The position numbers were made by a program, and so were the translations under genes. A model generated the notes under the pieces. The model had not been told where the DNA came from. It saw only the letters and a program-made list of their open reading frames with translations, and did no database searches. From a virus, in IMG/VR virus record IMGVR_UViG_3300005294_000068, positions 1 to 28,486 of that record: a stretch of 28,486 bases of DNA. One strand, 5' to 3'. Positions within the stretch are counted from its first letter, which is position 1; every line of letters begins with the position of its first letter. Of this stretch, positions 16,401 to 23,090 are shown one piece after another.

Positions 16401-18057
16401 ACGCGGCGACGAACTGGACCAGACCGGCGGGTGGGGTATCGCGCGGCGGTTCGCGCAGTTCGGTTACGCGCAAAACCTGCTGAGCCTGTCTCGCGCCCCG
16501 GTCGAGACGTACGAGATGACGTCGAAGATGCTCACGTTCATCGGGGCGAGGTATGGTTACGGGCGCGGCGCGCTGGAACTGGGCCGGGCACTCACGGCCA
16601 TCGGCCCCCAACTGGTGGGCAAGGGCGGGAAGAACACCATCGACGCGCTGATCGGCAAGCCGCTCAGTTCGGCCAACTACAAGTTCACCGAGATCGCCCG
16701 ACAACGGTTCCTGGACAGGGGTTACGACCGTAGTGAAGTCGACGCGCTGTTCAAACACTTCGAAGCGAACGGGTTGTGGGGTAACACCGAGGGTGGATTC
16801 CTGCGGGAGTTGTCGCGCCCCACCAAGCTGGGCGGGGCGTGGGACCGCTTCCTGGAAATCTCCAGCGCCCTGACCCAGGCCACCGACGAGATGGGCCGCA
16901 TCGCGGGCACTATGGCCGCGTTCAAGACGGCGCGCGGCAAGGGCGTGTCCGTTCCCGACGCGATCAACTTCGCGGAGGACACCCTGCGCAAGGCCCCCAA
17001 CTACTCGTCCACCAACCGGGCGCGCATCACCACGGAGAAAGGTTCGCTCAAGGGAGCGGCCCCGGCGATCATGCAGTTCAAGATGTACGGGCTGAACGAA
17101 AGCTGGCTGATCGCCAACATGATGCGCAACTCGTTCGGCCCAGGCGTCGACAAGGCGGTGCGTATCGAAGCGGCCAAGCAACTCGCTGGCACGTTCATGA
17201 TGCACTCACTCGCGGCGGGCGTGCTGACATGGATGGCCGATCCCGTGCGCTACCTGGGCGGCGCGATTGATCTTCTGACCGGACACACGCCCAAGGAGCG
17301 CATGTCCGCGATGCGGTCGTGGCTGGCCGACACCATGGGCCCCACGATGGGCGAGGTCGTCGGCGCGGGCGTGCCGCACGCGTTCGGCGTGGACATGCAG
17401 CACCGGCTGGGCGTGAACAACATGTTCAACCTGCCGCAACTGAACGGCTACGCGCCCAAGGACTTCGTGGAAGCCGCCGGAACCTTTGTCTTCGGCTCGC
17501 CCGGCGGGGCGACGGTCAACGTGATGAGCGGGTTCATGAAGATGCTCCAGGGCGGGTTGTCCGGCGGGCTTCACGACATGGCCTCGGGTGCCGCCGTGGC
17601 TCTCCCGCGCGTCCTGCGTGATCCGATCAAGGCGGGCTTGCTGGCCGACCGTGGCGTGGTCGACCCGCGCGGCAAGGAGATCCTGGCCCCGGAAAAGATC
17701 AGTCCCCTGGACGTCGGCTATCAGGCCCTGGGTTTCGCCCCTTCGCGCGTCACCGAGGCACGGGAGGGCCGTCAGGCCATCGTACAGGCCCGTCAGCAGG
17801 TGGCCGACACGCGGAGCAGGCTCGTGCGACGCTGGCTGGAGGCGGACCCTGGAGACCGCGCGGCGGTATGGTCCGAGATCGCCCAGTACAACGCGAGCCG
17901 GGAGGTCAACCTGGGATCGAAGATCACCAGGGACCAGCTGTTGCAGCAACTCAACGAGCGGCGGAAGGGCAAGCTCCATCCGGGCGCGTTCGGCCTGAGG
18001 CTGCCGAAGGCGAGCGAGCGTCAACTCATGGAGTACGGCGCGTTCGCCAACCACTGA
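10417..18057 (+). CDS. Giant internal virion/polyvalent protein with HExxH metallopeptidase
   Basis: A 2546-residue single frame. Regions seen in order: hydrophobic segment near 196-210 and a Gly/Ala-rich stretch about 280-390; Pro-rich linker about 425-570; a SAP-like helix pair (MKKTDLIDALRTHG) from residue 579; charged helical linkers; a zinc metallopeptidase at about 1340-1500 with HEGLH (His1410, Glu1411, His1414) and downstream NHELVSELMTN (Glu1471 or Glu1475 as third ligand); long helical regions; a hydrophobic stretch about 2256-2285; and a basic C-terminus. This build matches large phage 'polyvalent' or ejected proteins, which carry enzymes into the host with the genome. The peptidase could process host or virion proteins. 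It lies directly after the transglycosylase protein. No polymerase, helicase or methylase motif was found, so it is not an N4-type virion RNA polymerase. Confidence 0.8.
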   Translation: MAYNDEGDTTVLNAPEEGGSALAQEQDLADRRELQQIQPSPGGYALPQRTGLTRAVPPTPLAVRAQPRVSFADIDPNAKPLAVYGRPAPPPPEQGIIGNSLDVMWKGVQSNWADIMGAARFAEQQLSSDPETKTWIERQRESVEGEIAKGYSDPKLQKIMSASLMSLFGGNTDAKGNHIPSPGEVGWFNYFHYNTMAMVPTVVLALLPATVTAKLATKVMSSLGAVAKTAKAVGTGFGVGESALQGGAQNMGVLYNSVADVVKHASEAEMMKSPAYAEFRRGGYSDEAAKAELIKQTIPPMALQAFGVGGLAGAGATSILARGAASPIASTGLRNRALGAAVGATEMGGLMAGQAGVTTALGQQAEQGIGIREGYDTDAIRANAVAAGLGGAGMGAVFGAIHPPRPRARPTPDVSPDVAGALDAALPPPEPPEPPAPPTSPMPPPPPPDPRTPGQMEFSGMSPQGEMFSGAETGLAPRQPIITGVQPGMPPEAQQGGLFDPGVRITQPPPTQGEMFPREPPPPTTAVEPPPGPTPPPGSTSPPGPTPPPPGPTPPPPRPGPTPPPPRTPAPDISAYASMKKTDLIDALRTHGETVNPNESADRLRIRLARVEAERGASTGTPPDTTGVTSTTGEAVTPRRDSSAPSATENSLPSASAGVEPATTVLDRAWLLKAGSAGEGEGKFAGTGYDMKKGADALTAEAEKALAAGHTVELVTDQGRKTVPITHIKNGMLADAKGQAWGTASLATDGTGKEGLRITRRVAENKAAGVGPEPRVTELEGEAAATRDFRPGAEPEVLSTLVAEPRQEVQNVSAPAPRKETKTQEAQRKREELRTLGVKNAGKMKLAKLNETYDRVMREQEELTRGHVPPPVEAPAPTKAVISTEVEAPVKKVGPKAAEKPKGRQPPKTTTVVIERKANEPKPYVAEEVKAEPTAEEAQAARSTELARDQALEDISFVTRTVVGEVPPGTPKGAAMRKAVEDLGRLVNLTDGSREDITRMTHALMEPRAGEPEVATQARQEVARAYYEKNIGKKFGEAVVDPDAEPTRGEVSVVREEEQTRGATEGPAKAEDVETKAVGGGEGESAGLTMGLETKNKEVTQATDVNRTSADWINKILDPTDRTTATEAASQYDPKNNMGRPRSEGFRTMAEALDTEINRVTNEENASKDREALRKSVSVEIKGTPGTDAYDRAVARKDAREAKLEAKLADFAPERVEQLRAARRELVDPVGVISDEAKAMADRAALKGAMGKRNVQASMRDTSSAPEPPLPITNGIDPRSSRGYKLATDHRLGANLVRWFQSREGRGETPMSHDAYRLISTDPIVTAEAPELAALARRLIDLAPNVPIHSGIDTLQRGWMMPEHFDPYFTGRLFGYSDMNVDPKVPRHIMLDPENITNATSNHSVIVMLHEGLHSATQNYIYHLEQHEPWHFHIQALDLIREELTKRIGGAKNAHPGESGDVRYAVKNNHELVSELMTNSQVQAAAMTGSLSPEFREGMKFFGFAPRGAKSVWAYFTHWVRKSLGFSPPKSASEYTLLDYALRPMQEIIEHGSKFQKAIDAKYLPAEPRLREAAIPLARMADEAFSGRTSRLAERAYHAVGDRLGATKAHALLQSIHLDRMVDSFGHVMQDGDVNHIKEVRAVMERADVAGQRFLKDFAGEAGEITRELVKHDDVAALMNDAGYARAALGTREPAQNAHLTSAEDRAQLAALQTRFDTMPAEKQALYTKTRDFLTKKYAFERQAVADNLVNRFMPNATDAEKALMRTTMASKTRLDAFLADPDNAGIADERKRIAKGMAKLTRMGFVDGDYFPMRRYGDFAVEYGGAHGTPEYGVQFFEKKSEAAAFRAQQIADNVADVGSVRERHEIVTQNKGRLSPVVEDMIDAVRRDPAFSRAQADQLEEMAGHLQLRYASGWEKATARRRYVAGASKDVARAINTDVSATSRRIGTIMHGGERDAAFERMKHFVDEKGRDTSNPDNTTRDRIYHELQQRFQRGDELDQTGGWGIARRFAQFGYAQNLLSLSRAPVETYEMTSKMLTFIGARYGYGRGALELGRALTAIGPQLVGKGGKNTIDALIGKPLSSANYKFTEIARQRFLDRGYDRSEVDALFKHFEANGLWGNTEGGFLRELSRPTKLGGAWDRFLEISSALTQATDEMGRIAGTMAAFKTARGKGVSVPDAINFAEDTLRKAPNYSSTNRARITTEKGSLKGAAPAIMQFKMYGLNESWLIANMMRNSFGPGVDKAVRIEAAKQLAGTFMMHSLAAGVLTWMADPVRYLGGAIDLLTGHTPKERMSAMRSWLADTMGPTMGEVVGAGVPHAFGVDMQHRLGVNNMFNLPQLNGYAPKDFVEAAGTFVFGSPGGATVNVMSGFMKMLQGGLSGGLHDMASGAAVALPRVLRDPIKAGLLADRGVVDPRGKEILAPEKISPLDVGYQALGFAPSRVTEAREGRQAIVQARQQVADTRSRLVRRWLEADPGDRAAVWSEIAQYNASREVNLGSKITRDQLLQQLNERRKGKLHPGAFGLRLPKASERQLMEYGAFANH
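11998..12126 (+). repeat. Proline-rich low-complexity repeat in the giant gene
   Basis: Degenerate tandem units such as CCAGGCCCCACGCC encode repeated PPPGPTP motifs that link the Gly/Ala-rich N-terminal part to the SAP-like segment. The stretch is strongly C-rich on this strand. It is likely a flexible spacer that lets domains move through the narrow tail during ejection; this role is inferred. Confidence 0.7.
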
Positions 18058-18069
18058 CAGGAGCATGTG

Positions 18070-18240
18070 ATGAGCATCGGGCTGTTGTTCTGGGTGATCT
18101 TCGTGATCGCCGTCATCTTCGGAGCCTGGGGGCGTACGCCCGGCGGGCAGGTCTACTGGACGAACTACAATGGATGGGTGTTCGTCGTTCTCATGTTCTT
18201 GTTGGGGTGGCGCGTCTTCGGGTTTGTCATTCAGGGATAG
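18070..18240 (+). CDS. Two-helix small membrane protein (56 aa)
   Basis: ATG at 18070 has AGGAG (18059-18063) six bases upstream, in the end of the giant gene. The 56-residue product has two strongly hydrophobic segments, GLLFWVIFVIAVIFGAW (4-20) and VFVVLMFLLGWRVFGFVI (37-54), joined by a short polar loop (RTPGGQVYWTNYNG). The pattern ending GWRVFG-VI-G resembles small membrane proteins I recall next to podophage tail or lysis genes. A holin-like or envelope role is possible, but no endolysin is present in the window, so function is left open. Confidence 0.75.
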   Translation: MSIGLLFWVIFVIAVIFGAWGRTPGGQVYWTNYNGWVFVVLMFLLGWRVFGFVIQG

Positions 18241-18256
18241 GGTTTTACCAACGGTA

Positions 18257-18289
18257 TAAAAATACCCCCGGTGTTCAGAACACCGGGGG
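18257..18289 (-). terminator. Leftward intrinsic terminator
   Basis: A perfect ten-base-pair stem (CCCCCGGTGT at 18265-18274 with ACACCGGGGG at 18280-18289) closes a five-base loop. Read leftward it is followed by TATTTTTATA (18255-18264), the U-rich tract of a rho-independent terminator. Read rightward there is no T-run, so it should stop the leftward replication-block transcript. It sits beyond the HNH gene, inside the rightward block's end. Confidence 0.8.
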
Positions 18290-18351
18290 GAAGTTCGCAT
18301 TGGGGTATATCAGTCGGTTGATAACCGCTCCAGATATTGAAGGAAGCCGCC

Positions 18352-18606
18352 GTGGTCAGCAAGTCTCACGCGAACTACATGCGCAACCGGGATTGGTACC
18401 TGGCCCGCGAGGCATCGCCCGAGGGCGTGAAGAAACGCGTGGAGCGGGATCAGGCGCGGACCAAGGAGATCAAGGCGGGGAAGATATCCCCGCACTCGAA
18501 ATTAACGGTGGACCACGTGAAGCCCCTGTCCAAGGGTGGCGGGAACGCGATGAGCAATCTCAAGCTCACGAGCGGCAAGGCGAACCGTTCAAAATTCAAT
18601 CATTAG
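18352..18606 (+). CDS. HNH family endonuclease
   Basis: This is an 84-residue protein from GTG 18352, which has GAAGGAAG seven bases upstream (a TTG at 18337 would overlap that site and is less likely). The N-terminus SKSHANYMRNRDWYLAREAS and ASPEGVKKRVERD resemble small phage HNH proteins. The nuclease motif is DH at 54-55 followed by KPLSKGGGN, NL at 69-70 and N78, an HNN variant in which the last His is Asn, as in many phage HNH enzymes. These cut DNA using one metal ion and often assist packaging or homing. It is the last rightward gene and faces the leftward block across 16 bases. A leftward transcript would run antisense through it. Confidence 0.8.
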   Translation: MVSKSHANYMRNRDWYLAREASPEGVKKRVERDQARTKEIKAGKISPHSKLTVDHVKPLSKGGGNAMSNLKLTSGKANRSKFNH

Positions 18607-18622
18607 GCGTTTACGACGGTAG

Positions 18623-19006
18623 TTATTCCGCCGCGACAGGCAGTTCGATGACCCATCCAGGCAAACCGATGGCGATCATGCTACGCACATTGCCGTTGGC
18701 GTTAACGCAGCTACGCCTGCCCATTTCCACGACGGTGCCTTCTTCGATCATGGCCGGACGTCTGGGAGACAGGCTGTCACGCCCCATCGCGTTCGCGGTG
18801 GCGATCTCCATCATGGCCATGGGGTGACCATAGTCCATGAGCGTTAGCAGTATTATGGTTTTACCAAGTGTCGTGCTAATTCCGCGTGCCGCTTCGTGGG
18901 ATGTATCCGGGTCGGTGTACCGGGCCAACCCCTCGGCATCGTCGTCACGCGTCCTGGCCAGGATGGCCCTGGCCCGCCGCATACGGTCTTCACTCTCAGC
19001 ACTCAT
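18623..19006 (-). CDS. Small winged-helix-like phage protein
   Basis: A 127-residue protein. The ATG at 19006 is chosen because AAGGAGTGA (19013-19021) lies eight bases upstream; the upstream GTG at 19015 falls inside that site. Residues 31-40 (TDPDTSHEAA) are followed by a helix-rich region with LLTLMDYGHPMAMMEIATANAMGRDSLSPR-type order, a pattern recurrent in small phage proteins with a winged-helix fold, in which LSPRR precedes the recognition wing. This suggests DNA binding, possibly regulatory. It is the last gene of the leftward block, 20 bases after the primase. The fold is inferred from pattern, not from a search. Confidence 0.65.
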   Translation of the reverse strand: MSAESEDRMRRARAILARTRDDDAEGLARYTDPDTSHEAARGISTTLGKTIILLTLMDYGHPMAMMEIATANAMGRDSLSPRRPAMIEEGTVVEMGRRSCVNANGNVRSMIAIGLPGWVIELPVAAE

Positions 19007-19026
19007 GTCGATCACTCCTTGGTTGG

Positions 19027-21972
19027 TTACTTCGTCGCGTCCGCCGGGGATTTACGCAGCATGGCCGCGACCTCGTCGTCGCTGATCGGGTTGGCTATGT
19101 CGGCCAGCCTTCCGGTCAACGGGATGTCCAGCACATGGCCCGTTCCGCCACCGAAACCAGTGCCGCCACCCAATGTCTTACGATAATCCTTCGCGCCCAT
19201 CTTCTCCACCAGTTGTTTGATGATGACGGTGGCCGGAAGGCCGCGCGAGTGCAGCCACTCGTTGAACGACGCCCGGTTCACCCGCAGCACCTTCGCCTGC
19301 ACGGCGATCTGCAACCGGACCACGTTGCCCCTCGGCACGCCCAACAGCCCCACCTTGCCCGCGCCGGACCCGGCGAAGTTGTCGGTGCGCAGCCGGTAGT
19401 CGGCCATGGCGTAGACGTAGTTGTTGACGATCTCCTCCACGTCCAGCCCGCCCGACGCCGACACCATGGTGCGGCTGGATCGTGCCTCGCGCTGCGCCAG
19501 GAACGCCCTCTTGAGCACGTCGTGGATGCCCGCCAGATCGAAGTTGAACAGGTTCAGCTTGCGCGCGATGGACGCGCCCACCAGTACGCAGGTCATGGCG
19601 GTCACGCTGAACCGTTCGTCACGTTGCATGTTCAGTCCGACGCTGAGCGACTTCATGACCGAAGCCAGCTTGGACTGCACCTCGGGCAGGTGCGTCGCCA
19701 GATACTGCAGGTAGACCCGACCGGCGTGCCCGTAGTTGTTCTCGCACAGCTTGATGGCCTGACCGGCGAGCGGATCGAACGCCACCGGGACCTTCGCCAT
19801 CTCGACCTCCAGCAGCCGGGCCAGACCCGAGTCGGTGCCGTCGTCACGCGCGAGCAGGTAGTCCTGGCATGGACGGTTGCTCGTGAACACCAGCATGGTT
19901 TCCCACTCACCCACCTCGCGCAGCGTGGTATCGGATTGCAAACGAGCGCGCTCCTTACCCTGCGGGATGGTGAAGACCATATTCACGAACGCTTCCTGAT
20001 ACTCCTTGCTCACGCGTAGCTCATCCCAATAGCGTATCAATATGCGCGGCTCGCTGAGCGAGCGCATCACCGCGTTGGGCGTGTCCTGCATCGACTGCAT
20101 CGCCTTGGCGTCGCCCCACACCGACTGGCCCACCTTGATCGCGGTGCTCTTGCCGATGCCGCTCTCGGTCGACCAGAAGCTCATGGTCATGCCGCGTATG
20201 TCACCCGACAGGGATATGAGCGGGGCGCCGAACGACGTGCCGATGACGGTCTGCAGATCGGCGCGGCCATTCTCGAACAGCGCCGCCGCCTTGCGCCAGT
20301 TGTCCATTGTTCCGGCGGGCCGGTACATGGCGGCGATCTTGGGGTCGCCACCCGGTACGCGGTCGATACTACCGTCGGCCTTGTAGAGCGTGCCCGCGAT
20401 GGCCACGCCGATCCGCTCGCCCTTCACGCCGATGTTCCACCCGAAGGGGCGCACCACTTCGTTCTTGGTGGTCTGTTGCAGCCGCAGCTGCGATATCCAC
20501 GCCATTACGAAGTCCCCCGCGTGCGCGACACTATGCCGCGTGACCGCCACGCCCTGCTTCGAGAAGTAGCCCACCTGGATCTGCGAGGTCATGTCGGCTT
20601 CGTTGGCGCCGACCGAGTGGTCCCGCCCCGCCAACCTGTAGGTGAAGCTCAGCCGGTGCCCGCCCGTGGCGAGTTCGTCCAACCGGGGGTGCGCCACGTC
20701 GCCCAGGAACAACGGCACCCACTCGGCGTCCTCGCCCTTGCCGTCCATGCGCTGGATGGCCGGTTCACCCGCTATCACCGTCCGTCTGTACTTATACGGC
20801 AGGTCGGTCACGTCCACGCCCAGCGACAGAGGCGATGTGACCTTGCCGTTGAACGGGCAGTTACCGCACACGCCGGGGCGGTTCTTGTCGTAATGATTAC
20901 AGGTGGGCGCGCCGAGGATCTTGCTGTCCGTCTCCTTCTCGGCCCGCGCGTAAGCCTCGTCGACCTTCCCGGCATCGTAACGAGGGTCGCCCTGGCTGAT
21001 GGGGTGGATGAAGTCCTTGCCGTCTTTGGTGTGCACGGCGGTCGAGACGTGGCCCAGATACCAGATCGGATAGGGGTCACCGTTGCCCCCCACGGCCAGG
21101 GACTGCTTGATCTGCTCGCATCTCTTGGCGATCTCGGCGAACAGGAACCGGCTCTCGACACGAGCCGACTGGTTCAGCCCCGGCCCACCCGGCGGGATGT
21201 GGGAGGGGCGTGGGCCGATGGACGTGACGGTGGCGCCGCCATGCGTGCCGGTGGCGCGCGCCTTCTGCGCCCCCATCCAGGGCGTCAGCTTCGTCAGGAT
21301 ATCCTGGTTGGCGTAGTCACCCTGGGAGAGCTTCGGGAACCCCTCGACCGGGACGGGGATACCCGACTTGAAGTTGTATGTTCCAGGCGGGCGCATGATG
21401 CGCGCGCCGTCCACCGTGGGCGCCGTGTCGCCCACCCAGCCATGCGCGATCATCGCCTCGCGCAGCGCGAACGCCATGGGTTGCCACGCGTCGAGGCCGA
21501 TGGCGTCTTCCAGCACCCAGTACCAGTGGAACCCGTAGCCGCTGTTCACCCACACGCTGGGCATCGGCATGCCGGTGGCGTTGGTGAAAGCCTTGAGCCA
21601 CTCAACGGCTTTACTACGGTCGTGAAAAACCTTGGTGGGATCTTTGTTGTCGCCGTCGCGCTTGACGTCGGCGTCCATGACCAGCGTGCGTATCAGGTGG
21701 ACGTTGGTCTGTTCGCGCTTGGCCCGCACCGTGGGCTCGCCCTTCTGGGACGTGCCGATCTCGGCCATGTTGTAGGCGGCGACGGCGAAGTAGGCGTCGG
21801 CTTTGACCTTCACCGCCCAGCGTAACCAACTCGCCGCCTGAGGTATGCTCGACGGAGGGAAGCTCCGTACCGTCCAGCCCCGCCCCTCGCCCTTCCATGT
21901 GATCGTCAGATAATTCCCCTGACCGGGAACCACGCGCGTTAAAAAGCCTTCTGTATCCGCTGCCGTTCTCAT
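19027..21972 (-). CDS. AEP-type primase fused to DUF927-like/SF3-like helicase
   Basis: A 981-residue replication protein. N-terminal AEP primase motifs: LVMDAD (Asp100 and Asp102 bind metal), SGYGFHWYW (144-152; the His is the second motif), and RIMRPPGTYN (191-200). A Cys/His cluster (C358, H360, C369, C372, in NRPGVCGNCPF) likely binds zinc. The C-terminal part has a Walker A ESGIGKST (603-610) after FGAPLISLSG, as in DUF927-type ATPases, Walker B RYWDEL (647-652) and sensor FTSNR (696-700). It would unwind DNA and make primers at the phage fork, working with the family A polymerase and the SSB-like protein. The ATG has only a weak GGGGG upstream, and a hairpin separates it from the previous gene. 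Confidence 0.88.
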   Translation of the reverse strand: MRTAADTEGFLTRVVPGQGNYLTITWKGEGRGWTVRSFPPSSIPQAASWLRWAVKVKADAYFAVAAYNMAEIGTSQKGEPTVRAKREQTNVHLIRTLVMDADVKRDGDNKDPTKVFHDRSKAVEWLKAFTNATGMPMPSVWVNSGYGFHWYWVLEDAIGLDAWQPMAFALREAMIAHGWVGDTAPTVDGARIMRPPGTYNFKSGIPVPVEGFPKLSQGDYANQDILTKLTPWMGAQKARATGTHGGATVTSIGPRPSHIPPGGPGLNQSARVESRFLFAEIAKRCEQIKQSLAVGGNGDPYPIWYLGHVSTAVHTKDGKDFIHPISQGDPRYDAGKVDEAYARAEKETDSKILGAPTCNHYDKNRPGVCGNCPFNGKVTSPLSLGVDVTDLPYKYRRTVIAGEPAIQRMDGKGEDAEWVPLFLGDVAHPRLDELATGGHRLSFTYRLAGRDHSVGANEADMTSQIQVGYFSKQGVAVTRHSVAHAGDFVMAWISQLRLQQTTKNEVVRPFGWNIGVKGERIGVAIAGTLYKADGSIDRVPGGDPKIAAMYRPAGTMDNWRKAAALFENGRADLQTVIGTSFGAPLISLSGDIRGMTMSFWSTESGIGKSTAIKVGQSVWGDAKAMQSMQDTPNAVMRSLSEPRILIRYWDELRVSKEYQEAFVNMVFTIPQGKERARLQSDTTLREVGEWETMLVFTSNRPCQDYLLARDDGTDSGLARLLEVEMAKVPVAFDPLAGQAIKLCENNYGHAGRVYLQYLATHLPEVQSKLASVMKSLSVGLNMQRDERFSVTAMTCVLVGASIARKLNLFNFDLAGIHDVLKRAFLAQREARSSRTMVSASGGLDVEEIVNNYVYAMADYRLRTDNFAGSGAGKVGLLGVPRGNVVRLQIAVQAKVLRVNRASFNEWLHSRGLPATVIIKQLVEKMGAKDYRKTLGGGTGFGGGTGHVLDIPLTGRLADIANPISDDEVAAMLRKSPADATK

Positions 21973-21980
21973 TGTTGACC

Positions 21981-22018
21981 CCCGAATAAACAGGGGGCGC
22001 GGTGCCAGCCGCGCCCCC
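21981..22018 (-). terminator. Intergenic hairpin, weak leftward terminator or attenuator
   Basis: GGGGGCGCGG (21993-22002) pairs with CCGCGCCCCC (22009-22018) around a six-base loop, giving a ten-pair GC stem. Read leftward it is followed by TGTTTATT, a short imperfect U-tract. It lies between the SSB-like gene and the primase gene, so it may partially terminate or protect the upstream mRNA and lower primase expression. Confidence 0.5.
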
Positions 22019-22032
22019 CAGGAAGGTCGGCC

Positions 22033-23085
22033 TCAGTTATCGCTGAGCAGGGAACTGATCTCGTCCTCCAGCGAGGCGGGAGCACCCTGGATGACGACGG
22101 TGGGCGACGGCGTTGTCGGCGCCGTGAACCCCGTCGCCTTGCGCGGCGCCGCTGTCGCCGCTGCCGGTGGCGCTGGCGGGGGCGGCGGGGTAGGCGTCGG
22201 CATGGGCATGGGCGCCGGTTGTGGTTTGGGCTCCTCCGGTTGGTCCGGAGCGACCTGCGCCGCCGGGGACTGACGCACGATCTGAAGGTGCGCCGGACGC
22301 GCCCCCAGCGCCGCCGGTTCGGACGTCACCTCCACCGTCGCGTCCTCCAGCATGCGCTGCACGATGTCGGAACGACCATGCTCGATGACGGTCGAGTAGT
22401 CCTCGGCGCTCTCGATCCAGCCGATGCTGTTGAACGTCAGTTCCTGGTGCGTCACCTGCGGATTGAAGCCGATGCGGGTGACCACCTGGGAAATGTCGGC
22501 GCCCAGGCGTTCCAGATGACGTGTGTAACGGTCGAGATTAGCAAGCGACGTCGGCGGGATGTCCAGCAGCATGGGTCCGCCAAAGGTATCGTTATGCACA
22601 TCGCCGCTTGGCACCATGGCGATGCGGCGACCGTCGCGGCACGCCTTCGCCTTGCGTCCGTTCTCGGTCGTGGCCGAGCCCCAGATGTTCTGCGGGCACG
22701 TCGCGCACATGGTGTTCTGCACCAGCGCCGACGCCGGATCGGGTGATACCCCGTTCACGCTGAAGCAATCAGGAGCTTTCGCTTCACCGCTGGCGAAGCC
22801 CGACTGATACCACTTCTTGCTGATCGCCGTGGCGATACCCACGACCACCATGTCGACGTATTGCACGGGCGTTTCCGGCAGCGGCCTGCCGTTGTGATCG
22901 GTGCCAGCCGACATCGCGATCAGGGTTTCGTCACCCCGATAACGCACGCGCCAGTTCTTGCCACGAATTTTCAGAACCGCGAACGACGCCTGCAGATTGG
23001 CGCGCGCCGCCTGATTGAGCTTGAGCCCGGCGGCGCCCATCAAATGACGTGGCGCGGCACCGAGGGTAACCAACTGATTGTCCAT
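22033..23085 (-). CDS. Putative ssDNA-binding/replication accessory protein with zinc cluster and acidic tail
   Basis: A 350-residue protein starting at ATG 23085, eight bases after GGGAGTGA; the GTG at 23094 lies within that site. The N-terminal two-thirds is compact, with cysteines C107, C127, C130 (CATCPQNIWGS) and C149 (KACRDGRRIAM) that suggest a metal site. Residues about 265-315 are a disordered Pro/Ala linker, and the protein ends in an acidic tip, LEDEISSLLSDN. Linker plus acidic tail is the plan of SSB and T7 gp2.5, which use it to recruit replication partners. It is upstream of the primase and after a coiled-coil gene. I recall similar phage proteins but not a proven function; SSB is an inference. 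Confidence 0.6.
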   Translation of the reverse strand: MDNQLVTLGAAPRHLMGAAGLKLNQAARANLQASFAVLKIRGKNWRVRYRGDETLIAMSAGTDHNGRPLPETPVQYVDMVVVGIATAISKKWYQSGFASGEAKAPDCFSVNGVSPDPASALVQNTMCATCPQNIWGSATTENGRKAKACRDGRRIAMVPSGDVHNDTFGGPMLLDIPPTSLANLDRYTRHLERLGADISQVVTRIGFNPQVTHQELTFNSIGWIESAEDYSTVIEHGRSDIVQRMLEDATVEVTSEPAALGARPAHLQIVRQSPAAQVAPDQPEEPKPQPAPMPMPTPTPPPPPAPPAAATAAPRKATGFTAPTTPSPTVVIQGAPASLEDEISSLLSDN

Positions 23086-23090
23086 GGGTA

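Noticed and set aside
18265-18289. Hairpin considered as a rightward terminator for the structural genes
   Set aside because: The rightward flank is GAAGTTCGC with no T-run; the T-run is only on the leftward side.
13003-18300. Several long leftward frames opposite the giant gene (e.g. 13003-14070, 16045-17205, 17206-18300)
   Set aside because: They have the shadow composition (Arg, His, Gly, Val), no ribosome-binding sites of the local type, and the last one crosses the terminator hairpin.
17868-18827. 319-codon rightward frame over the giant gene's end, the membrane peptide and HNH
   Set aside because: It overlaps three better supported genes in another register and contains no recognisable domain.
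20476-21825. 449-codon rightward open frame opposite the primase gene
   Set aside because: It is antisense to strong primase motifs, has an Arg/His/Val-rich composition typical of shadow frames in GC-rich DNA, and shows no domain.
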